64,000 nt of DNA from the NCBI GenBank assembly GCA_963082975.1, contig OY720344.1, positions 4,761,580 to 4,825,579 on the forward strand, written 5' to 3'. Each line of letters begins with the position of its first letter. Position 1 is the first letter of the stretch. Positions 35,364-47,586 of this stretch are shown piece after piece. The position numbers and the translations under genes are program-made. A model generated the notes under the pieces. The model was not told the origin of the DNA, ran no database searches, and saw only the letters and a program-made list of their open reading frames with translations. The DNA is from Labia minor (Eukaryota; Arthropoda; Insecta; Dermaptera; Spongiphoridae).

Positions 35364-35617
35364 CAGTGATTCTCAACCACTGCGCCGCGAGATTATGAGG
35401 TTCTTAAACATTTCCGACTTTTTCCAATTTGGTTCTAAAACGTTTTTGGGACTAGGCTCTTAAACATTTCCGACTTTCAAAATTTTTTCAATATGGTTCT
35501 AAAAAAAAAAACACTTTCAATGTGGTAAACTTTTACCCTTATCTTTTTCTTTGTGTGCCGTCAAATTTTTAAACCGTTAAAAGTGTGCCGCGGTAAAAAT
35601 AAAAGGTTCTATCACTG
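35364..35617 (+). mobile_element. 254-bp hAT-like MITE
   Basis: Ends CAGTGATTCTCAACC and AAAGGTTCTATCACTG are imperfect inverted repeats. 8-bp flanks CTCTATTG (35356-35363) and CTTTATTG (35618-35625) differ at one base, a convincing hAT-type duplication. The interior has GGTTCTAAAA repeats and GTGCCGCGG. Confidence 0.7.
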
Positions 35618-36459
35618 CTTTATTGAATATATATACAAGATAAAATCAAATAAAAAAAAAAATAATAAAAAAATAAATAATCAAAAAATATACATAATAA
35701 GTTAATTTTATCAATTTCAATCTAAATATTGTTGTTTGTGTGTGTTTGTGTGTGTGTGTGTTAAATTTTAGAAGAATAAATAATTAATTAATTTTATTAT
35801 TTATGAATTAAAATAATCATTTATTTGAAATATCTATTATCTTATAGGTAGGTACTTATACATATTTACATATAAATAGTATATGAGATGATGACATTGT
35901 CATAAGTATAGAGGAATAAAAAAAGCAGGTGGGATACCCACCATATACACATACCATGACAAGGACTAGATATGATTTAAATTGGATACTCTAATGTCAA
36001 GTGTCAACTGGCACTTTTCCTTCTAACACAATTTTTTTTTTTCTCTCCTATCATCTACTCACTATATTTGTTTTGTTTTGTTGTGTTGTTTCTTTATTTT
36101 TCTCTCTCACTTTTCATATCAGGGATTTTTTTTTTATTTTACTTGATAATAATAATAATAATATTAATAATAATAATAATATTCATTAAATCTTAATAAC
36201 AAATAAACAAATCAGTATCTGATATCTGATATCATTGGACTTTTAAAGATCATTCATTATTCTATTAATTCCAGTTTATTTTTAAAGATTATTAAATGCT
36301 TTTAAAAATAATCAAATACAAATTGAAAGCTGGTAAGTTTACTATATAAGCAGTTGTTATTAATATTCATTCAGAAGGTTGCATTAGATTTTTATCAGTT
36401 CACATCGTATGGTATCGTACCTATGGTATGAACTATATATGGTTATTTTCTTTTAATTA
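35618..36459. other. AT-rich interval with GT and AAT microsatellites
   Basis: GT-rich run at 35734-35760 and AAT repeats at 36147-36180. No gene is recognised. Confidence 0.6.
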
Positions 36460-36655
36460 TAGGGAAATGTATACAGTCGTTGGCCCCGAGGCGGTTATTG
36501 GCCCCCTATCACTAAAACACAAAAAAATAAGAGATTTTTATTTTATAAATTGTGCTATTAACTATGGTTATGTAATCGCTTGTTGTATGGTTGTATAATC
36601 ACTATAGAATACTAAGCCAATAACTATAACAGGGGGGCCAATAACTGTATTTTTT
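36460..36655 (+). repeat. Partial MITE (family of 58163)
   Basis: TAGGGAAATGTATACAGTCG, then TTGGCCCCGAGGCGG and GGGGGGCCAATAACTG match the element at 58163 over its first ~200 bp. The right end is missing. Confidence 0.55.
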
Positions 36656-36807
36656 AGGATTTTTTTAAACGTTTAATGTTTAACAGTTTAATTTATTTAT
36701 TACAAAAATTGTGTTAGAATTTTAGAATTTGTAAATAATTTAACTACATATCATTGCCCTGAGAGCAGGTAGGTAACATGCTTTTCTCTTAGTTACCTTT
36801 AAAGTGG

Positions 36808-36876
36808 GGGCAATATAATATATGTTAATTAATCTAATTCAAATTTGCGAGATAGTCGAGTGGAGACACTCCAGCT
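36808..36876 (+). repeat. HINE-A 3'-end fragment
   Basis: AATTTGCGAGATAGTCGAG through CACTCCAGCT, the last ~65 bp only. The segment to 37092 ends a possible hAT remnant (TTGCGACCACTG, 36949). Confidence 0.6.
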
Positions 36877-37092
36877 TATTTTTTATGGCACGCCAAAATA
36901 TTGGTTTGAACAGAAACATCTTTTTTAGCACGATACCCAAAATCTAATTGCGACCACTGATATAAAGTTATTATAATAAATTTATTAAATTGAAAAAAAA
37001 CCAAAAGAATTAATTTGATGACGTCAATAAAATATTCAGTATTGCATCATGAAATCATCAATCAACAAAAAGGTCAAAAATAAAAGTAAAAA

Positions 37093-37701
37093 AGCTGGAG
37101 TGTCTCCACTCGACTCTCTCGCAATTTGAATTGGATTAAATAACATAATATATTATATTTAAATTCAATTTAATTAATTATAAATTATAAATTAAAATCA
37201 ATAAATAATATTTATTAAATCAGCGCATGTTTGGCTCTTTGTTGATTGCACCATGGCACGTGTTGGCGCGTGATTTGCAGTGTTAAAAAATTAATTCCGG
37301 TACTTTCAGTGATTCAATCAAGCTGAAATTCTATCTATAGCAGTTTTATACAATTTTTAATCATGTGAAAAACTATCAAACATATATCTTTATTTTTACG
37401 GTCACTTTAGAGGAAAAAAAATCAAAACGTTGTAGGTAATGACCCTCTTCCGGTTGAGCTACATTTCTCAAAAGTTGATAAAAAAAACTATGAATTTTGA
37501 ATAATGCCCATATACCAAATTTCATCATTCTAGCTCAAACCGTTTTTGCGTAATCTTGGTTACATACATACACACACACAGGGACAGACATTTTTCTCAA
37601 CCTTATTGAGAATGAATCAGCGACCTTCAAAACGTATAAAAACATCAAAATCTCGACATCGAAAATTTTCGTGATCGCAATACTATCTCTGGCGAGATAG
37701 T
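37093..37701 (-). mobile_element. HINE-A full copy
   Basis: Both ends present. The microsatellite slot is short (ACATACACACACACAG near 37570). Core intact. Confidence 0.65.
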
Positions 37702-38603
37702 AAAAACGGATTCATAAGAACTTTTTTTTCGAATTTTTAATTATCTACTCCTATGATACATAAGTAAAATCATTCAAATATTATTTTTTATATAAGATAT
37801 ACTTATTCTATTATTGAATCCACTTTATTTATTATTTATTATTATTTTGGTATAAAACAAAAATATTAACCAAAAAATACAAAGGAATCATTAATGATTT
37901 TTTTTTCCTCTTTAAAGTTAATAAAAATATCTCGTCTATTTGATAATATGTACTTGTATATAGAGAAGAGTTTAATTTAATTTATATCAATCCTTGTTTA
38001 AAAGTGTTGTTGTTGTTGTTGTTGTTGCATAAAACAACATAAATGAAAGTTTGGTTTAAAAGTCTAAAAGAGAGAGATTCTATTAATATTAAAGAAAAAA
38101 AAGAGAGAAGTTATTAAGATAAATAAAAAAAAAAAAAAAAAAAAAAAATTAGAGAGTGTAACATCATAATCATTATTTTCCTAATAATTTTTACGATAAG
38201 CCCACCACCACTACCACCACCTCCACTCATTTCATCCCCGCTTAACCCCCACTACCCCTTCATTCATTACACCCATACCACTTGGTTAATCGGATTATAT
38301 TCAGGAGATTGAGGTGGTTAGGGAAAGGTTGTGTCAACGCGTGGTCCAAATTGAGTGCCTAAGCTGATTACAGAATTTAAAACATATTATCACTTCCACC
38401 CTCAACATTGCTCGCTTCTATTACCTCCTTCCATTGACTGAAACTCTTCCCCTTCCTTCATCTTTTTCTCGAATTTTCATATCAGAAAATATTATAAATA
38501 TAACACTGATAGCAACAATTTTATTTTAATAAATAATGAAATTTTTATCTTGTTAAAATTTTGTATGATGATTATAATTATATAAGATAAAATTATTGAG
38601 ATT
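37702..38603. other. AT-rich DNA, then a C-rich TE-free island
   Basis: TTG repeats at 38005-38026 and an A tract at 38127-38148. At 38200-38470 the plus strand is rich in CCACCACCTCC-like runs followed by unique GC-balanced sequence (CAACGCGTGGTCC, 38334). Possibly regulatory; no exon is supported. Confidence 0.35.
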
Positions 38604-38901
38604 ATAGGCGGCATTGAGTGAAATGCTATCCTCGCTGTCTCACATTCACATTGTCCCGGGTTCAAGTCCCGGGCCTGGCAAGGGAATTTCTCTAGCTGGG
38701 GTCTATGGGACGGAGTCAACCCAGCTTCCGGGATCAACATTGGGGAATAGCTACTTGATGAAAAGTAGCGCCTCCGATCAAGAAAATCAAGGTAGAGGTT
38801 GAGACGTCCCGTTCTACTGATCTTAGGACACCTCATTGATATAACCGACTTGATGGGCGTTGTCCTTGCGTAGGACGTACAAAAGTCAGAGGTTTTTTTT
38901 T
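38604..38901 (+). mobile_element. tRNA-derived SINE, most complete copy
   Basis: Flanks TTATTGAGATT (38593-38603) and TTATTGAAATT (38902-38912) form an 11-bp duplication with one difference. The tRNA-like head has a GGGTTCAAGTCCC B box at 38658-38670. The body includes GGGAATTTCTCTAGCTGGGG, and the 3' part reads GACTTGATGGGCGTTGTCC and GTACAAAAGTCAGAGG before a T-rich tail. Pol III transcription from the head is the known SINE mode. Confidence 0.75.
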
Positions 38902-38937
38902 TTATTGAAATTTAATTAAGAGAGTAGCTACCGATTT

Positions 38938-39186
38938 GAGGCCTTCAGCGCCAGAACGGCCTAACCCACATTTTTCATTTTTTTGCTTTTATGCGGTTTG
39001 GCATTTTAGATTTCTATTAAATCATGAAATCCAGAGTATTACATGTGCTGACATCTAGTGATTAAAACGAGAAGGTTGCTTAGGCTACTACGGCATTTTA
39101 AAATTTAAAGTTACGAGGATAATGTTAAGACATAAAAGTAAAAAAGTGAAAAATGTGGGTTAGGCCGTTCTGGCGTTGAAGGCCTC
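38938..39186 (+). mobile_element. 249-bp MITE with ~40-bp inverted repeats
   Basis: GAGGCCTTCAGCGCCAGAAC at the left and the near-exact inverse GTTCTGGCGTTGAAGGCCTC at the right extend inward through CCTAACCCACATTTTTCA. Target duplication at most TTT. It lies 36 bp from the SINE. Superfamily unassigned. Confidence 0.6.
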
Positions 39187-40583
39187 TTTTGTAATTCAAA
39201 ATATTTTTCCTTTAAATGACTTTTGACTGTACACATATTTTATGAAATATGTGATTTGTCGTAGCTTGTCAATCTTTACCGAGACTTGAAGGGAATTAAA
39301 AATTAATTTGACAGTTTTTTGTTTAATGAAGTCAATGGGGCTTTAAACCTTTAAATCTAAAATGTAGATGAAAAAAAAAATAATAAAGTTTATAGAACCA
39401 AAATTGTATCCAACAACATCAAGCAACAATAACAAAGCGATACGTAACAAAATAGACTCATTTTCGAATTGGATGATAACTATAACGATGAAAAATCGGT
39501 CACATAGGAGAACAACAAGTGAAACAAAAACTGACCAAAACGACACACCTATCTATCTGCAATATACATACATAATGTTTATATATATATACTCTCCGAC
39601 CAAAAGGTGTGATTATTAGATTTAAAAATCGGTCCATTTGAAATTAAAAATGGTTTCAAAACAATTTATGGTTTTTGCATCAAACGCTCCATCATACATC
39701 ACAATAATTATTTTTTCTCTAAGAATCAATTACCGTTCCACTACCCCCATATACACCAGAAATGGCACCATGTAATTTTTTTTATTAATAATAATGCAAT
39801 TTTTATCACCTGGTATAGATAATTAAATATAATTACAATATTTATAATATATAAGTATATATTTGTTAATTCATTTATAAAAAATATTGATTTATATACA
39901 TAAATCAAATAATATTTTTTATTTATTTATAGAGAGATTGGAGAAAATAGATATAATATTCTGTACATACATTATGGTACAATATATACCCAAGAGGCAT
40001 ATGAATTAAATTAATAACAAATCGGATAATGGATTTTCACCATTTTTTTTATTTATTACTTTATTTTTAATATTTTTTATATCCTGTATATCCTATATAT
40101 ATATATATATATAAATACTATATATATATATACTATATATAGGCATATATATATATATGTTTTATAAAGTTAATCATATTTATAAGGGCATAGATTAAGT
40201 GTAGAAGTAAAAAAAAAAAAAAAAAGATAAAAACCATTTCATATAAATATTGTAAATATAATAATATTTTCAAATTTTCAATTGACATTTTCAAGTATAT
40301 TAAATAGGTATACCTACGATTTATAAAAACAATTTAAGTACATATATCTATTCTATATTATACACAAAAAAAATATATTTATTCGAATATTTCAATTTTT
40401 TTTTTTTTTTTTTTTTGTTTTCTTATTATTTTTCGATCTTTAATATTAAATATGATTTCTTTCTTTCTCTCTTAATTTATTATATAAAAGGAACGATTTT
40501 GTGTCGATCTATTTTGAAATGTTAGATGAGGAAATGGATCATAACAGATGTCTTGAGGAATCAGTTTGATTTCTTCTATTTTT
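39187..40583. other. AT-rich interval with TA microsatellites
   Basis: TA tracts at 40096-40162, A tract at 40209-40225 and T tract at 40397-40416. 39360-39620 is a little less AT-rich; open frames there show no family. Confidence 0.55.
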
Positions 40584-40702
40584 ACTATCTCGCCAGAGAA
40601 AATTTTCGATGTTGAGATTTTGATGTTTTTATACGTTTTGAAGGTTCCTGAATCATTTAAACTTAGGTTGAGAAAAATGTCTCTGAGTGTGTGTGTGTGT
40701 GT
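40584..40702 (+). repeat. HINE-A 5'-end fragment
   Basis: ACTATCTCGCCAGAGAAAAT through GTTGAGAAAAATGTCTCTG and a GT run where it stops. The break falls exactly in the microsatellite slot. Confidence 0.65.
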
Positions 40703-41418
40703 TTTAAGTAAATATTTGTGATTTAATGTGGAAACTATGAAAAAATGATAATGGAGACAATTCAAATTTTGGAATAAGAAAATGGACCACATAATAATTC
40801 AGAGATTAGAAAATATCCGATAATTAAAAGATGATTTACTTAAATATCCAATTTATAAGAAAGAAAACAAATGGTTTGGTTTTTTTATAACAAAACACAA
40901 AGAATTTAATAATAAAAATAATTGAAAAACTGGAATATATTGTAATAAATATTACGGGGCTAATTCTTTAAAAAAAATATTGATATTTTAATTTAATAAT
41001 TCTTGATGGGGGAAATTAAAGAAAAAGAAAAATATTCCAAATCTTTTATTAGAAATTACTAATGATTTGTACACAGAAAGAACAATTTCATTTAACATTT
41101 TAAATAAGCAAGGGACGTACATAATTTCGTCAAGTCGGATCATCATCAATTTTCTGAAACCAGAAATTGTAAATTGCAAACAGTCATCGACTGAATAAAA
41201 ATTTTAATTGTATGAAATTATTTAAAAATTCTGCTATTGCAACTTGATCGGTTCTATCCTTTCAAGGAATATTAATTTTTTTTTGTTTTATCTTTTTTAA
41301 AAGTAGTTGGACTCTGTGTAAATTTAAGAGTGACAAAGGCTACAATCATCTACTTTTCATTAAAATTTATTTATTTAGATTTTTAGATTTGATTTGTTTT
41401 TAAACATTTTTTCTTTTT
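40703..41418. other. AT-rich interval, nothing recognised
   Basis: No repeat ends or supported reading frames. Confidence 0.6.
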
Positions 41419-42007
41419 ACTATCTCGCCAGCGATCACGAAAATTTTCGATGTTGAGATTTTTATGTTTTTATATGTTTTGAAGGTTCCTGAATCATTTT
41501 CACTAAGGTTGGGAAAAATGTCTGTGTGTATAGACAAGATTACGCAAAAACGGTTTGAGCTAGAATAGTGAAATTTGTTGGTACATGGATATTATTCAAA
41601 ATTGGTAGTTTACTATCATTTTTTGAGAATTGTAGCTCAACCGGAAGAGGGTCGTTACCTACAACGTTTTGATTTTTTTCCCTCTAAAGTGACCGTAAAA
41701 ATCAAGATATAGGTTTGATAGTTTTTCTCATGATTAAAAATTGTATAAAACTGCTATATATAGAATTTCAGCTTGATTGAATCGCTGAAAGTACCAGAAT
41801 TAATTTTTTAACACTACCAATCTCACGCGCCTGTACGTGACGTGGTGCCATCAACAAAGAGCCTACATGCGCTGGTTTAATAAATAAATAATTATTTATT
41901 AATTTTAATTAATAATTTATAATTAATTAAATTTAATTTAAATATAATATATTATGTTATTTAATCCAATCAAATTTGCGAGATAGTCAAGTGGAGACAC
42001 TCCAGCT
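41419..42007 (+). mobile_element. HINE-A near-full copy
   Basis: The 5' hairpin is shortened (ACTATCTCGCCAGCGATCACG, lacking the second arm). Short slot (GTGTGTATAG), full core, CTGTACGTGACG subfamily variant as at 23217, 3' stem-loop intact. Confidence 0.62.
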
Positions 42008-42355
42008 TATTTTCATTATAGTTGGTCGTCATGTTATCAGTGTAGATGCAGTTTACTTTATAAACTTTAAAATCTCAGAGTTAGAGAGAGAAAGAGAGAG
42101 AGAATGGAAATGCATAAAAGTGGCAACACTGTTAAGCTGGTGCATTCCTTCTTCACCTTGATCTCTGTCTCTCTCTCTCTCTCTTTCTGACTCTGTTATA
42201 CCATAGCATAGACATTCACTTGATACACACACACACACACACACATACAAACACACATTTACTATATATAAAGATAAACGGGTACCTTCATCGCTCTCCG
42301 TAATGTTGGCAACATGTGTGCTGAATGGACACCTATAAAAAATAGAACGCACCCA

Positions 42356-42413
<58 letters not shown>

Positions 42414-42867
42414 ACATATACTTTGTATATATAGTCTTATCTATAGAGAACCAAACTAACCCTTCCTCTATTCTCATCTATCCATTCACCCACCCCCACC
42501 CCCTCCCCCACTCCCTCTGACTTGACTAACTTATAACCAACACCAACACCTCTCTACCTCCATTCAACATTATCCCTCACACCCTCAAACCACCCACCAA
42601 TCTTTTTTTCTTCTTTTTTGGCGCACAACTGACGTAAAACATGAATTATTGCGACCCATCTTCAAAAAAAAAAAAAAAAATATAGAGAGAAAATCTTAAA
42701 AGTTCATGATTAAAAAAAATATATAAAAAATAAAGTTAGAAAAAATATTATTAAAAAGATTGATTAAATTACCACTTCTTACTTAAGTAAAAGAAAAAAC
42801 TCCTTATTAGATTTTAAAATATAAAAATTTAAAAATTAAAAAAATTTAATATAAATAATTTGATATA
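42008..42867. other. Microsatellite-dense TE-free island
   Basis: GA at 42083-42102, CT at 42169-42184, CA at 42223-42243, CA at 42359-42403, then a C-rich tract (42485-42600). Unique patches (GGTACCTTCATCGCTCTCCG, 42281) lie between. Possibly an intronic regulatory island; no coding support. Confidence 0.4.
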
Positions 42868-43426
42868 AAAAAACCTCTGACTTTGTACATCCTACGCAAA
42901 GACAACGTTATTAAGTTGGTTAATCCCAATTTACACGGGCTTAGTACTTGTCATTAGTTCAGGGGTGGGAAAATAATGATGAAATTTTCAAAATGTCTTC
43001 CGGACCGGAGGACCATATTTCGAAAAAACTAATAAAAAAAATTTATCTTTTTTTTTTAGAGACATATTGAACGAAAAATCAAAATAAGAGCCAACTTTTT
43101 CAACGGGCCGGCCGGCGTTCAAAAAGCCCGCGATTAAAAGTATTTGCCCACTCCTGAACTAATCACAAGTACTAAGCCTGTGTAAATTGGGCTTTATATC
43201 AATGAGGTGTCCTATGATCAATAGAACGAGTCCTCTCAACCTTTACCTGGATTTTCTTGATCGGAGGCGCTATCAAGTAGCTCTTCCCCAAGGTTGTTCC
43301 CGGAGGCTGGGTTGACTCCGTCCCATAGACCCCAGCTAGGGAAATTCCCTTGCCAAGCCCGGGACTTGAACTCGAGACCATGTGAAGGTGAGGTAGGTTC
43401 GCTTCCCGCAAACCCAATGGCGTCTT
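42868..43426 (-). mobile_element. tRNA-derived SINE interrupted by a MITE
   Basis: Exact 14-bp duplication AATAATTTGATATA at 42854-42867 and 43427-43440. On the minus strand, head GACGCCATTGGGTTTGCGG, B box GAGTTCAAGTCC and tail GTACAAAGTCAGAGG. The MITE 42923-43193 splits the 3' part. Confidence 0.78.
42923..43193 (-). mobile_element. Long-TIR MITE inside the SINE (family of 13422)
   Basis: Ends ATCCCAATTTACACGGGC and TGTGTAAATTGGGCT, flanked by TTA duplicates (42920-42922, 43194-43196). Removing it plus one TTA restores the SINE sequence seen at 27431 and 38604. Confidence 0.65.
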
Positions 43427-44295
43427 AATAATTTGATATAATTTTAAAAAAATCTCAATTATCTATCCTTAATACATTTGGCTTTCAAATTTAAATTTCA
43501 AATAAAAAATACAATATTCAAAACATTTCTAATTTTTTTCATTAAGAAATTTTATTTGTTTTTCTTTAATTAATTTATATAACTTCTTTAGAAATATGGA
43601 TTATTTTGTAATTTTGTTTTTGTTTTTTAAATTAATTTATCATTAATTTATATTTTCAACATTCCAAACTCACTCGCACACACTCATACTCACACACACA
43701 CATTTACAATTAAATGAAGTAAGAAAATAAACTAAAAACAGGTATTATTTTAAGATAGAAAAGATGTGGGCAAGATAAGTTAAAAAGACAGATTTACCAA
43801 ATGATGTCGTATACAAAAATAATATATATATAATAATTTTACAATTAAATTTCTTTTTTATACTCGTAACTAAATACATATTTTTTTATTCAAGTATTTT
43901 TAATTAATATTACGTATCTGATTTATTATTTATTAACGATATCCGGTTTTGTTTTTTATTTTTATTTTAAAAATAACATACAAACCCAAAGATATATTCT
44001 TTTTAATATTAAGGTATTTTAATTTGTTGAAAATTTTGAATGTAATTTGTTAATTTCAGTTTATAGGGATGAAATTTAAAAAATTAAAGAAAAATAATAT
44101 AACTTTCGATGTTAAAATTGTGAATAATTACTTTTTCATTAATCAATACAGAATAATTATTTTTAACTAACTTAAATCTAATTATCTATTCTAATTATAA
44201 AATGAAAAACAAACTAAAATTTATAATATATATTTATTGAAATTTTCCTAAAAATATTGTATGAAACTCAACAACAAAAAACCAAATGATAAAAA
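43427..44295. other. AT-rich interval, CA microsatellite
   Basis: CA-rich run at 43673-43702. Nothing else is recognised. Confidence 0.6.
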
Positions 44296-45016
44296 ATCTG
44301 GAGTGTCTCCACTCGACTATCTTTCAAATTTGAATTAGATTAATCAACCTATATTATATTTAAACTAAATTTAATTAATTATAAATTAATTATAATTAAT
44401 TTGGATTAATTAATTAATTACAAAATTTAATTTTACAAAATATTATTGTTATTAAATTAAATTAATTAATTATATGAAATTTAAATTTAAAACCTTTACT
44501 AGAATCATCAAATTTGGTACATTATTTAAAATTAGTAATTTACTATCACCTTTTGAGAAATGTAGCTCAACCGGAAGAGGGTCATTACCTACAACGTTTT
44601 GATTTTTTTTCCTCTAAAGTGCCCGTAAAAATAAAGATTTATGTTTGATAATTTTTTACATGATTAAAAATTGTATAAAACTGCGCTCTATATAGAATTT
44701 CAGCTTGATTGAATCGCTGAAATTATCGGAATTAATTTTTTAACTCTGCAAATCTCACGCGCCTGTACGTGGCGTGATGCCATCAAACAAGAGCCAAACC
44801 CGCCCTGGTTTAATAAATATTATTTATTAATTTTAATTTTTAATTAATTAAATTTAACTTAAATATAATATATTATGTTAATTAATCCAATTCAAATTCA
44901 AATCAGATAGTCGAGTGGATACAGTCCAACTATTTAAGTCAAAATTTCAAAAATTAATTCCGGTACTTTCAGAGACACACACACATTTTTCTCAAAATTT
45001 TTGTTATCGCAATACT
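44296..45016 (-). mobile_element. HINE-A copy split by a second, opposite HINE-A copy
   Basis: The outer minus copy supplies its 3' end at 44296-44400 (CTGGAGTGTCTCCACTC) and resumes at about 44945-45016 (AATTCCGGTACTTTCAG, ACACACATTTTTCTC). The plus-oriented inner copy sits between them. Confidence 0.55.
44490..44935 (+). mobile_element. HINE-A copy, 5'-truncated, nested
   Basis: Plus-oriented core from ATCATCAAATTTGGTAC through AGAGGGTCATTACC and the GTACGTGGCG block to GATAGTCGAGTGGATACAGT at the 3' end. Confidence 0.55.
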
Positions 45017-45987
45017 AAAAAATGTTCTATCTTCTCTGTCTCAGCATCTTCTTCTTCTTCTTCTTCTTCTTCTCATTAATGCTATCTGATGGTCATGAAC
45101 ATTTACATTCACTGGTTAACAGAGTTTGACCATCATATCAAATTTAATTTGATTAACTCCACTATTCTCACTTTTATTATTATAATCTCTTTCCCTTTCC
45201 TACTCACTTTTCCTGTATTCTACCATTTGTAATCACATTGTACGTATAAAATACCCCCTCCTCTTTCTCTCTCTCTCTCGAGGGAGCCTATTAATACAAT
45301 TTTACAAAACTCTAAAATATACGTAACAAGAAAAATAAAAAAGAAAATATTTTTCTTTATATAAATAAACAAGAAAATAAATAAATAAATGATGAAAAAA
45401 TGAATTCTGAAGAAAATGGAAATGAAGTGATAAGGAGAAGGAGAAAGAAGAGGAGGGAACTAAAATATTCTATTTTGATATTTTACCATAAAATAAACAA
45501 TAAATGTCAGTTGGACAAGTATGAAATGAATGAATGAATGAATGAATGTATGGCGTTCATATTCGTATATTATCTCTAGTCGGGTGTCACAACGGATGCA
45601 TTATATATTGCACTTGCATTCAGAGATAAATAACAGTGTGTGTTTACATATATATATATATATATATGGGTGTGTGTGTGTGTGTATGTGTGTATGTATA
45701 TATAAAGTGGTAGAGAGAATTAGTAAAGGGTAAAGGTATAGAATAGAGATACACAAAATATTAACAGAACAACCTCAAATAACTTAAATCATATGGACTA
45801 TTATATATATATTTTTTTTTATCACATATTCATATTTTGAATGAAAAAAAAAATAAATTTATAAAAAGACAGCAACAGGTTTTCATAAAAGAACTCTACA
45901 AATTTCACCACTTCATTTATTTTTAAAATAGAAAAAATTATACTAAATGATCAAGATTAAATATAATATATATTTAGAGTATTTTTT
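45017..45987. other. AT-rich interval with several microsatellites
   Basis: TTC repeats at 45047-45075, CT at 45264-45279, AATG repeats at 45525-45548, TA/GT at 45650-45700. No gene is supported. Confidence 0.55.
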
Positions 45988-46563
45988 ACCGACCGACGAT
46001 AGTAAGGGAAGGTATTGTTTTCACACCAAATTTCACATGTGGAGATTGTTACATATCTCCACGAAACATGCATTTTCTGTTAAGAAATAAGTATTTTTAG
46101 CATCATGTCTGTCCGTCTGTCCGTCCGTCCGTATAATGTGTACAACTTGAACGGCTCAACGGATTTTGATGAATTTTGGTATATTTATTGAATGCATCAG
46201 TATGATGAAATGATCAACTTTTGGTGCAAATCCGGAAACCGGAAGTGGTAGTATTATCGATCGACGATAGGACGGGAAGGGTTATTTTCACACCAAATTT
46301 CACATGAGGAGATTTTTTACATATCACCACGAATCATGCACTTTGTAATGGTTTTATCCTCGGGAAAATCATCTTCATTAGTTTTTTCTTAATTTAAAAT
46401 TATATGACGTCAACCAGCTCTTCATGACGTCACAGCTAGCTCTTACTTATATTATTATATTATAAATAAAATAAAATTAAAAATATTTATGTTCTATCCA
46501 TATCTGTTTTTCATTGCATTATTCAAACCGTCGGTCGGTTCTGCGTCTGGCCACAGGTCAACT
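45988..46563 (+). mobile_element. HINE-B copy 3, full length
   Basis: The best-kept copy. ACCGACCGACGATAG start, GTCCGTCTGTCCGTCC slot (about 46108-46132), core with GAATTTTGGTATATTTA and CCGGAAACCGGAAG, second 5'-like block at about 46258, inverted subterminal CGTCGGTCGGTTCTG and stem-loop CTGGCCACAG, ending GTCAAC before TT. Confidence 0.7.
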
Positions 46564-46644
46564 TATTTTAAATTTCCAAAATTAATTTTTACTATGAAAC
46601 TATTATAAGTAAAATGAAAATGAATGATAATATATATATATATA

Positions 46645-46930
46645 AAGTTGTTAGAAAAGTAATTTTGTTTTGAATTAATAAGAATTTTTTGGCAAAAAAC
46701 TGATGGAGATGATTTTTTTAGCCTTTTTCACATTGGAAGTAAATATGTTTTTTTTACTGACCAAAATATCAGGGATTACCTTTATCGTGACTTTATTCAT
46801 CAGTTTTAACCGGTGTATCTTCGACATCAAAATTGCCGGATCTAGATTTTGCAAACCAGTTCTGGCATTGGCGTATTGTCAAAACAGCTTCTCCATACAT
46901 ATCCGTTATTTTCTTTCAGATTTTAACAGT
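46645..46930 (-). pseudogene. Mariner-like transposase N-terminal remnant
   Basis: The minus strand from about 46914 reads DMYGEAVLTIRQCQNWFAK then SRSGNFDVEDTPVKTDE and a stop. This is the second helix-turn-helix and linker of mariner/SETMAR-type transposases (compare CQNWFAKFRSGDF...D..RSGRP). AAGTTGTTAGAAAAGTAA at 46645 resembles a mariner terminal repeat. Catalytic region missing; its 5' side is interrupted by the element at 46932. Confidence 0.6.
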
Positions 46931-46931
46931 A

Positions 46932-47586
46932 CAGGGTGATCATAAAAGGACTTTACAACTTTGAAAACACATAGATATTTATTGAAATTACTTACAGAAT
47001 TGAGAAAGGTGTCATTTTATTACAACACACTTCAAGTTTAACATATGAGTGTCATTTTGTTTCTATATGACTGCCCTTGGTAATGGGACATACATCTCAC
47101 CGATAATCGATTTCTTGCCTGACTCGTTTCAGCATATCAGTTGTAACTTTGGCAAATGCAGCGTTGATCCGATTGATCTGAGGGATTAAAAAGTTTTCCA
47201 GCATTTCAAGATAAACAATTCCATTGATAGTTATTTCCCTGAAGGAAATAGGGCCGTACACTTTAAAATGACTGACTGCACAAAAAACGTTTACTTTTGA
47301 ACTGTCACGAATGTTCAATACTTGCATTTGGATTCTCGCTACCTCAAATTCTACTCATCGCTAAAAATGATTTTCTTAAGGAATGTGCCTCGAACACAGA
47401 ATTCACTACGAGCTACCTCATCTAAGTCACTAATTTGTTGCAGTCACATCGAACCAAAATTATACTCATATGTTAAACTTGAAGTATTTTATAATAAAAT
47501 AACACCTTTCTCAATTCTGTAAGTAACTTCAATAAATATCTATGTGCTTTCAAAGTTGTAAATTCCTTATTATAAAAATCACCCTC
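46932..47586 (-). mobile_element. Tc1/mariner-superfamily remnant with long inverted repeats
   Basis: About 90-bp terminal inverted repeats (CAGGGTGATCATAA... / ...TTATAAAAATCACCCT) at a TA site (46930-46931, 47587-47588). The minus strand at 47327-47097 reads DSSKVNVFCAVSHFKVYGP then ISFREITINGIVYLEMLENF, like the ..PKV.VWCAVS...VYGP.FF.E..V.G..YL.ML..F..PQL segment of DDE transposases. Most of the transposase is absent, so it cannot move by itself. Confidence 0.65.

Noticed and set aside
38658-38670. tRNA gene suggested by the GGGTTCAAGTCCC B box
   Set aside because: There is no full cloverleaf; the motif belongs to the SINE head, flanked by a target duplication.
42053-42400. 115-codon minus-strand frame of repeated VC residues
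   Set aside because: It is translated CA/GT microsatellite.
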